Shown: positions 57,686 to 64,000 of the stretch, one piece after another
Layout: each line of letters opens with the position of its first letter
Position numbering within the stretch: the stretch's first letter is position 1
NCBI GenBank assembly: GCA_963720075.1
Contig: CAVREG010000007.1
Span: forward strand, 155,625 to 219,624
Source of the DNA: PALSA-188 sp963720075
GTDB taxonomy: Bacteria > Acidobacteriota > Terriglobia > Terriglobales > Acidobacteriaceae
Reading direction: 5' to 3'
Length of the DNA: 64,000 nucleotides
Program-made: the position numbers and the translations under genes
Notes under the pieces: generated by a model
Databases searched by the model: none
What the model was told of the DNA's origin: nothing
The model's input: the letters and a program-made list of their open reading frames with translations, nothing else

Positions 57686-59410
57686 ATGCCTAAGCTTTAC
57701 GAAATAAACGGAAGCTCGCGTGGTCTCTACCTGCAGTGGGAAGGCAAGCGCTTGTATCGCCAGCAGGTGCCCACCCCGCGTCTGCTAGAGCCGGTTGAAA
57801 AATACTCCCACGGCGCTGACCGCCCGAACATGCTGATCGAGGGCGACAACCTGCAGGTGCTCGCATCTTTGAAGCCCCGCTACACCGGCCTTATCGATGT
57901 CATCTATATCGACCCTCCATACAACCTCGGCAAAGACGACTTCAGATATAGCGATAAACGCTTCCATGACCCGGACGCCGACGACAGCGATGCCGTTTAC
58001 GTCAGCAACGAGGATGGCGGCCGCCATACGAAATGGCTGAACTTCATAGCACCACGTCTATACATGCTCTGGCAGCTGCTTCACGACGAGCGCGGCGTCA
58101 TCTTCATTAGCATCAATGACGTTGAGCTATTCCGCCTCGGCATGCTCGTCAACGAGATTTTCGGGGAAAACAACTGGATAGGAACCATCGTCTGGAAGGC
58201 CACGACTGACAACAATCCCTCACGGATCGTCATCGAGCATGAATACATCCTTTGTTACGCCAAGAACAAGGACAAGCTTGCGAGCCGATGGACCAACCGC
58301 GACAACGAGATCAAGGCGATGCTTCTTGAAGCCTTCGACAGGATAAAAGCGGAGTCATCTTCACTCCCTGAGATCAAAAAGAAATTCCAGAAATTCGCCT
58401 CCGATAACAAAGGGGCGTTCGGAGACCTCTACCGCTACCGGCGCGTCGATAAGCGCGGACCCTATGCCGCCCGCAGAAATATGGATAACCCCGGCAAGCC
58501 GGGCCACAAGTACGATGTCATCCATCCTGTGACGAAAAAAGTGTGCCAGATGCCCTTTTGGGGCTGGCGCTTCACTGAAGCCACGATGAAGCAGCTCATC
58601 AAGGATGACCGTATTATTTTCGGTAAGGACGAGACCAAGATCCCCGAGCTAAAGGTCTATCTCATCGATGTCGAGTTTCCCCTGCGCAGCGTCATCCAGC
58701 TTGACTCGCGCAAAGGCTCCAATGACCTCGAACGCCTCTTCGGCAGCCGGGACATTTTCAAGAATCCCAAGCCCGTCGAGCTGATCGAGACGCTGCTCGG
58801 GTATACCACGCGCAAAGACAGCATCATTTTGGACGCCTTCGCCGGCAGCGGGACCACGGGCGAGGCAGTAATGAAGCTAAACCACGCCGACAACGGCAAA
58901 CGCACCTTCATCCTTATTGAAGATGGTGAGCGTGACGATAAATACACGCGTACCCTTACCGCCAAGCGCCTGAAGGCAGCCATCAATACGCACGGGTACA
59001 AATCAGGGTTCCAGTTCCTGAAGACCGGCCAGAAGCTCGATCGGCAGGCTATCGTGACGCTTGAGCATGATTCGCTCGCCAGCCTTATTTGCCAGGCCGA
59101 TGAAACGGGCCGGGGCAAAGGCATTATTCCCGTCTCTGGTTTCAAGTACATCATCGGCAAGAATCATCGCTCCGAAGCCATCTGCCTTTTCTGGAATGGC
59201 GCAGATAAAAGCGAAGTCACAGCTGACAGGCTCAAGGAAGCAGCGCGCGAAGTGACGGAGGCCGGACTCAAGAGGCCATTCCGTATTTACGGCACGTTTT
59301 GCAGGGTGGGAGACACAGCGAGTTGGAAATTCTGCCAGATCCCCGATGAGATTTTGGCCCAGATGCACATCGAGGAAGAGGTCTTAAGCGAGGACGAGTG
59401 CCCGGCATAG
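57686..59410 (+). CDS. type III restriction-modification DNA methyltransferase (Mod)
   Basis: A 574-residue beta-class N6-adenine methyltransferase: the catalytic DPPY (VIYIDPPYNLGKDDF, about residue 78) precedes the AdoMet motif DAFAGSGTTGEAV (~390). The segment between them is the target-recognition domain. ATG 57686 gives MPKLYEINGSSRGLYLQWEG; no ribosome site precedes it. The stop overlaps the res start by 13 bases, so mod and res form an operon. Mod alone can methylate DNA; with Res broken it may now act as a solitary methyltransferase. Confidence 0.92.
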   Translation: MPKLYEINGSSRGLYLQWEGKRLYRQQVPTPRLLEPVEKYSHGADRPNMLIEGDNLQVLASLKPRYTGLIDVIYIDPPYNLGKDDFRYSDKRFHDPDADDSDAVYVSNEDGGRHTKWLNFIAPRLYMLWQLLHDERGVIFISINDVELFRLGMLVNEIFGENNWIGTIVWKATTDNNPSRIVIEHEYILCYAKNKDKLASRWTNRDNEIKAMLLEAFDRIKAESSSLPEIKKKFQKFASDNKGAFGDLYRYRRVDKRGPYAARRNMDNPGKPGHKYDVIHPVTKKVCQMPFWGWRFTEATMKQLIKDDRIIFGKDETKIPELKVYLIDVEFPLRSVIQLDSRKGSNDLERLFGSRDIFKNPKPVELIETLLGYTTRKDSIILDAFAGSGTTGEAVMKLNHADNGKRTFILIEDGERDDKYTRTLTAKRLKAAINTHGYKSGFQFLKTGQKLDRQAIVTLEHDSLASLICQADETGRGKGIIPVSGFKYIIGKNHRSEAICLFWNGADKSEVTADRLKEAAREVTEAGLKRPFRIYGTFCRVGDTASWKFCQIPDEILAQMHIEEEVLSEDECPA

Positions 59411-61639
59411 AACTTTTTGATTTTCAGCGGATTGTGGCAAACAAGCTGCTCGGCTCAGCGGTCAGCTATTTCGAGAAAGGCCCCGACATCATCGGGGGCC
59501 GGACCGTCCCTTTCGTAGGCCAGTTGAAGGCTGTCACCGGCGCCGGCAAGACGCCCATCCTTGCCGATGTGGTCGGAAGGCTCAAGCCTGCCATGGTCCT
59601 CTGGACCACGAAATTCGGAAGCGTCGTCGACCAGACCGTTGCCAATCTCAAAGGCAAGTATGCGCACCTGCTTGGCAGCGGCATATCCGAGGTCATCAAT
59701 TTCAGCGATGTCACGAGCCCGGCGCAATGGGAATATCTCATAGATCGCAAGGACGGCCTCACCATTCTCGTTTCGACCGTGGCGATGTGGAACTCTACTG
59801 AGAAGGATGAGCGCCTCAATGTCCATCGCCCATGCCCGGATTGGGGCTCAAAGACCCGCTGGGAGAGGTTGAAGTCTGACCGCAAAAGGCCGCTCTGGGT
59901 CGTTTACGACGAAGCCCACAACACCACGACGGAGCAGGTCGAGCAGCTTGATGACTCTGAACCCTGTCGGCTTCTTCGTCGCTAGCGCCAGCCAGATCAA
60001 AGGCAAACTTCAGTTTTACCTGTCCAGCCTTCCCGAAGAAGCGCGCAAGGAACGCATCATTCCCGTCAGCACCCGCGATGTCGTCGATGCCGAGTTGCTG
60101 AAGTCCACGATTTCGCTTGCCGACTATGACAGTTCGTCTGAAGAGATGATTCTCGATGTCGTCAAGCGGCGTGCTTCACTGGAAAAACAGCTTAACAAGC
60201 TGGGATCGACCGTCATCCCGAAGGCAATCTTCGTGGTCGAGTCAAGCAACGTAAAGCAGGGTGAGGCCCGACCAATCACAATCTGGCGCACGCTCGTTAA
60301 TCAGGGCAAAATCGACCCGGAGAATATCGCGGTCTGCACCAATACCAAGGATCTTCCGAAAGACGCCAACCGCGTCGAGACCATCGATCAGCTATCAGAT
60401 GATTACACGCACATCATCTTCAACAAGAAGTTGCAGGAAGGATGGGATGATCCCTCTGTTTATCTCTGTTATTTCGATGGAAAGACAGAGTCCGCGACGC
60501 GCATCCAGCAGGTGCTTGGCCGGGCAGTGCGCCAGCCGGACGCCAAGCACTTCGCTGAAAACGAGCTGAACACCGCCTATTTCTTCTTCAATTGTCCAAA
60601 CGAAATGCTCGACAAGATCACCGACCAGCTGAAGGAAGAGCTTCGGATTTACAAGGGCGATGACGATGAACCTGGCTTCGAGCCCTTCGAGTTTCGCGAG
60701 GAGCGCAAGGCCCTTCCCAGAATACGGGTCAAGGATCAGTTAGATAGCAAGCTCAAGGTTCCAAACTTGCAACTGGAAATGCCGCCGGGCGACCGCCTTA
60801 AGAACCTCATAATAAAGAAGACATTTGATTTCGGCGACGAGGATCGCGCTGCGAAGGGTAAGGCCCTTATCAACATCGTCTCCGTCAAAACAGGTGACGT
60901 GTCACAGGCAAAGCGCGACCTTCTTGAAGATATGCGCGTGCGCTGCGGGGCATATCTATACGACCAGATCCGCTCGAATTCAAAGAACTGCTGCAGCGCC
61001 ATTCCGCCAGAAGTTTTCAGCAGCCCGCAGCTGGACAAGAGCGCCTGCTATAACTCGAAGGCACTCGAGCACTACCGCGAGCTTTCGAATACAGTCGTTC
61101 AGGAATATGAGAACCACGTCCGGCTCTGCCAACTGTCCGACCCGGACAAGGAAAACTATTTTGCCGGACCGTACCAGCCTTCAGGTACGGTCGAAAAACC
61201 ATTTACCAATGCGGGACATGCGTTCTATGATAGCAAGGCATTCAAGGGCGATGAATATGAAGTAGCCAAGGCCCTCGATAAGCACTCCGGCCACGTCTGG
61301 GTCCGCAATAAGGATCGACTCGATTACGGCATACCCCTTCCTATCAAGAGCGGCGGCTCATCGAACTTCTACCCGGATTTCCTGTGGTGGGTCAAGAAGA
61401 CCGTTTGGGCAATCGATCCGACCGGCAAATACATCCTCATGGAGAAGGTCCGAACCAAGCTTATGAGCGTCCCTGCTCCCCTCAAAATCGCGCTCATCAC
61501 GCGCGGGAAGCTCTCCTCTTCATACACCTCATTGTCAGAGGACGGCTGGTCGCTTCTTCGTTTCCGAACCGGCAACGCCGCTCCGGAGGTCTTTGATTCT
61601 CTGGATGAAATAGCCGCGGTTCTGATTGAGGAGAGTTGA
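59398..61639 (+). pseudogene. type III restriction subunit (Res) split by a one-base frameshift
   Basis: The first part (GTG 59398 to 59985) has a helicase Walker A (TGAGKTPIL) and Walker B (VVYDEAHNTTTEQ). At 59956 an extra T changes GAT-GAC-CTG-AAC to GAT-GAC-TCT-GAA. The correct frame continues from about 59950 to TGA 61639 with NPVGFFVASAS (motif III), QQVLGRAVRQP (motif VI), and a C-terminal YPDFLWWV...DPTGK stretch that may be the PD-(D/E)xK nuclease. Removing one base would restore a protein of about 745 residues. No other defect is seen, so recent mutation or a sequencing error are both possible. Confidence 0.88.
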
Positions 61640-62496
61640 TGGCGAAGCCCAGCAACGTACCGACTTACGATCAGTTGATCGTCCCCCTATGGCGGGCTAT
61701 GAAAGCTCTTGGCGGCTCGGGGTCCATCGAAGAAATCTATGACAAGGTTGTTGAACTTGAGCATTTGCCTGAAGACGTTATTTCTCAGCCGCATGACCCC
61801 GAGCACAGCAACCAGACTGAGGTCGGATACCGTCTCGCATGGGCGCGCACCTATCTCAAGAAGTTCGGCATGCTGGAGAATTCAAGCCGTGGCATATGGT
61901 CGCTAACGGCAAGAGCCAAGGATGTTGAGAAGCTGAATCCGCAGGAAGTCGTCAAAGCGGTCAAGGCAGCGCAGCGCGGCACTCCAGAGGCAAATGACCA
62001 AGCCCCTCCTGCTCCGGACACTCCCCAGGAACTCGATTGGCGGCAGCGCCTTCATGGCATACTGACCCGCAAGCTTACCCCGGCGGCATTTGAACGGCTC
62101 GTCCAGCGCGTCCTCAGGGAAGCCGGATTCACTCAGGTAGAGGTCACGGGCCGTACCGGAGATGGCGGCATCGACGGTAAGGGCATTGCGCGCATCCATG
62201 GACTGATGAGCTTCCACGTTCTCTTTCAATGCAAGCGCTACACCGGCTCCGTAGGACCAGGTGAGATCCGCGACTTCCGCGGGGCTATGGTAGGCCGGGC
62301 GGATAAAGGCCTTTTCATCACCACAGGAACGTTCACCCCAGCTGCCGTCAAAGAGGCTACGCGTGACGGCGCACCGCCAATTGATCTGCTCGATGGCAGT
62401 GATCTCGCTGAAAAGCTTAAAGAGTTGAGCATCGGCATTCGCACCGAGAAGATTGAACTCGTGCATGTCGAAGACGAGTGGTTCGATTCTGTCTGA
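61639..62496 (+). CDS. Mrr-like type IV restriction endonuclease
   Basis: A 285-residue protein whose ATG overlaps the res stop (TGATG), with GAGGAG upstream. The N-terminal winged-helix Mrr_N domain (YDQLIVPLWRAMKALGGSGS to LEHLPEDVISQPHD) is followed by an Mrr_cat domain with the nuclease motif: Asp in TGRTGDGGIDGKGI and QxK in FQCKRYTGSV. Such enzymes cut DNA with foreign methylation. It is encoded in one operon with the type III system; it is the intact nuclease of the locus. Confidence 0.92.
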   Translation: MAKPSNVPTYDQLIVPLWRAMKALGGSGSIEEIYDKVVELEHLPEDVISQPHDPEHSNQTEVGYRLAWARTYLKKFGMLENSSRGIWSLTARAKDVEKLNPQEVVKAVKAAQRGTPEANDQAPPAPDTPQELDWRQRLHGILTRKLTPAAFERLVQRVLREAGFTQVEVTGRTGDGGIDGKGIARIHGLMSFHVLFQCKRYTGSVGPGEIRDFRGAMVGRADKGLFITTGTFTPAAVKEATRDGAPPIDLLDGSDLAEKLKELSIGIRTEKIELVHVEDEWFDSV

Positions 62497-62541
62497 AGTC
62501 TGAATGCAAAAAACTCCGTCATCCCGAGTCGCAGCGGAGAC

Positions 62542-62577
62542 AAAAACGGCGCTCGGGGAGTTGCCGAGCGCCTGATT
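62542..62577 (-). terminator. rho-independent terminator of the ParB-like gene
   Basis: On the minus strand GGCGCTCGG pairs with CCGAGCGCC (62548-62556 with 62564-62572) and is followed by GTTTTTG. It lies 20 bases beyond the ParB-like stop. Confidence 0.8.
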
Positions 62578-62591
62578 AGTTTCACAGTAGG

Positions 62592-64000
62592 CTACGCTGC
62601 GGTCTTCGTTGTACCTTTCTTCGCACCTTTTTTCTGTTTGGCGGCGAGTTTCGCACGCTTCGCGGTGAATTCCTGCTCTACGGCTTTGCGGAGTTTGTCC
62701 ACGTCCACGCGATGCCGCTTTGCCGTTGCGATCAGCACATCCGGGTCGCTGGTTGGCGCCCGATCTGTGCATTCCAGTAAAACGACTTCGATCAGCAGTT
62801 TTGAAAGTGCGCCCTCGTCCGGCTGCCGCAACATCCGAGCGATGGCCTGCTGCACCTGCGGGTGCGTAACTTCGCTGGCCGTGCCTTCGACCAACTTGTG
62901 CCGTCGCGCCAGCAGTTCCTTCCTCAATGGATCAAGTTTGTGCAAAAGCGTACTGGCAACCAACGCAAGGTCGGCGCGGTCAAGCGGTGCACCGACGCGC
63001 TTGAGCACTTCGGCCAATGCGCGGTGACGCACCGTGGTTTCGAGTTTCTGCTGCTCCAATTCTTTCCGGCGCTGTGCGCGTTCCTTCGCTGTTTGCTCCG
63101 GGTTAGGAGCGCGGCGGTCGGCGAAGTGTACGGGGCAGGTTAGCTCGGTGCAGACCTTTACAGTCCGTCCACGCTCGGTGCCGTCTACCACGATTGCCTC
63201 GCTCATGTTCTTACATGGTTTCTGGTAGGGCGAGAGTGGCTTTTTGGATTTCGCAGACTTGGCGGTGAGATTCAAGGAGACGTATTGGTTTCGTCCCAGC
63301 ACTGCGCTGTTTCCGGGAGTTCTCCATTCGTTTGTAATCTGCACCAACTGCGGTTTCGCGGCGATCTGACGCTCGACGTTCTTCGTCAGCTTGTTGTTGT
63401 AGCAGTTTTTATCGGTGCAGGAATCCTGCAGTCCCGCATCGAAGAGTAAGGTGTTAAAGCCGGTGCGCTTCGGGCAGTTCGAGCTATTCTCCGCTTCCGG
63501 CACAAGCGTCTCGTCGTTTTTGTCGAAGGCCACGGATTCGAGCGAGAGCAAAATGTTTTGCTCGATCCACGCCGTCAAGTCACGAACGGGGCGCAGAATG
63601 CGCGTTTCTTTCTCCCTGCTGTTCCAAGCGGTGTGAAACGCTGCCTCAAACGCCCGCTGTTGCTCCTGCTGCGGCAGCTTGGCAATTTCGAGCGACATGG
63701 CCCACGCCGATTTCGTCTGCCAGAAGGAGTCCGCGATGGATGGATGCAACTCGACCAACCGAAGGCGTGTAGCCACGAATGCCGGACTCTTCCCGGTCTT
63801 CGCCGCTAGGCTGGTGATGTCGTATTGAAGCCCATCCGTGTGCAAGAGGCCATGAAACGCGAATGCCTCTTCCAACGGATGTGCGTTTTCACGCTGTATA
63901 TTTTCAACCAACTGCGTTTCGACACATGCCGCGTCCGAGAGGTCGACGATACGAACGGGCACTTCATCCAACGCGGCGAGCTTGGCGGCGCGCAGGCAAG
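62592..64000 (-). CDS. ParB/Spo0J-like partition protein, 5' partial
   Basis: The frame is open to the window edge (upstream codons give LRAAKLAALDEVPVRIVD), so the start is outside. The visible part has the ParB nuclease/CTPase end (QLVENIQRENAHPLEEAFAF), the HTH (DITSLAAKTGKSPAFVATRL) and a long C-terminal half with two Cys pairs, DSCTDKNCYNNK and VCTELTCPVHF, which look metal-binding. A Lys/Ala-rich tail ends it (AKQKKGAKKGTTKTAA). ParB proteins with such Cys pairs occur on plasmids and integrative elements, consistent with the proposed island. Confidence 0.88.
   Translation of the reverse strand, partial: CLRAAKLAALDEVPVRIVDLSDAACVETQLVENIQRENAHPLEEAFAFHGLLHTDGLQYDITSLAAKTGKSPAFVATRLRLVELHPSIADSFWQTKSAWAMSLEIAKLPQQEQQRAFEAAFHTAWNSREKETRILRPVRDLTAWIEQNILLSLESVAFDKNDETLVPEAENSSNCPKRTGFNTLLFDAGLQDSCTDKNCYNNKLTKNVERQIAAKPQLVQITNEWRTPGNSAVLGRNQYVSLNLTAKSAKSKKPLSPYQKPCKNMSEAIVVDGTERGRTVKVCTELTCPVHFADRRAPNPEQTAKERAQRRKELEQQKLETTVRHRALAEVLKRVGAPLDRADLALVASTLLHKLDPLRKELLARRHKLVEGTASEVTHPQVQQAIARMLRQPDEGALSKLLIEVVLLECTDRAPTSDPDVLIATAKRHRVDVDKLRKAVEQEFTAKRAKLAAKQKKGAKKGTTKTAA

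Overview
The window looks like chromosome of a soil-type Acidobacteriota (Terriglobia/Koribacter-like) bacterium. This is inferred from gene content, with no database search. The signs are two long Oar-type TonB-dependent receptors with an N-terminal carboxypeptidase-regulatory domain, a Ser/Thr kinase fused to a PD40 propeller, GreB-type factors, a small CxH zinc-ribbon-like protein typical of the group, and GGTGGCCCA-type intergenic repeats.

Left part (1-27370), ordinary chromosome: a zinc-dependent phospholipase C-like gene (cut by the window edge and probably frameshifted), a ClC transporter, an ICMT-like methyltransferase, a DDN-like flavoenzyme, the kinase-propeller protein, a serine hydrolase, an Oar-type receptor, a TetR/SnoaL pair sharing an operator motif, a LytTR protein, a Fur/PerR-katG pair with an operator-promoter, a LytS/LytR two-component system, GreB and an RluA-family pseudouridine synthase. 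At 25.0-27.4 kb there is a degraded stretch. Three toxin-antitoxin modules (one intact, two with broken toxins) sit between two copies of the 5' end of a truncated ABC-F gene.

At 27371-27415 lies the 3' half of a tRNA-Phe(GAA) gene on the minus strand, including the CCA end. This is what the distal attachment site of an element integrated into tRNA-Phe looks like. From its orientation the element should extend to the right, so everything from 27.4 kb to the window end may be one genomic island whose other end lies outside the window.

Island part: a LysR regulator, a PAS-GAF-PAS membrane sensor, a conserved hypothetical, two XRE regulators, then the centrepiece, a lasso-peptide gene cluster (about 32.3-45.3 kb). 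On the plus strand are an ECF sigma factor, a zinc anti-sigma factor, an Oar-type TonB receptor and an S9 peptidase resembling lasso-peptide isopeptidase. Convergent to them on the minus strand are an ABC exporter (D), a PqqD-like recognition protein (B1), a transglutaminase-like leader peptidase (B2), the Asn-synthetase-like cyclase (C) and two small precursor genes (A1, A2). The precursors have nearly identical leaders and different 23-residue cores beginning SSKP, with Glu at core position 8. Predicted scheme: B1/B2 remove the leader, C closes a Ser1-Glu8 ring, D exports the product, the TonB receptor takes it (or its complex) back, the S9 enzyme opens it, and the sigma/anti-sigma pair couples receptor occupancy to expression.

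Right of the cluster are two related regulators with an XRE domain and a non-catalytic S24-like domain (one a tandem duplication), then an imuA-imuB-dnaE2 mutagenesis cassette in which imuB has an in-frame stop and dnaE2 many frameshifts. Next come a DUF5677-like protein, an LRAT-like protein, an SRAP peptidase, a DUF6876-like protein, a type III restriction-modification locus (res frameshifted), an Mrr-like endonuclease and a ParB-like protein running off the window end. The last set resembles plasmid or integrative-element cargo.
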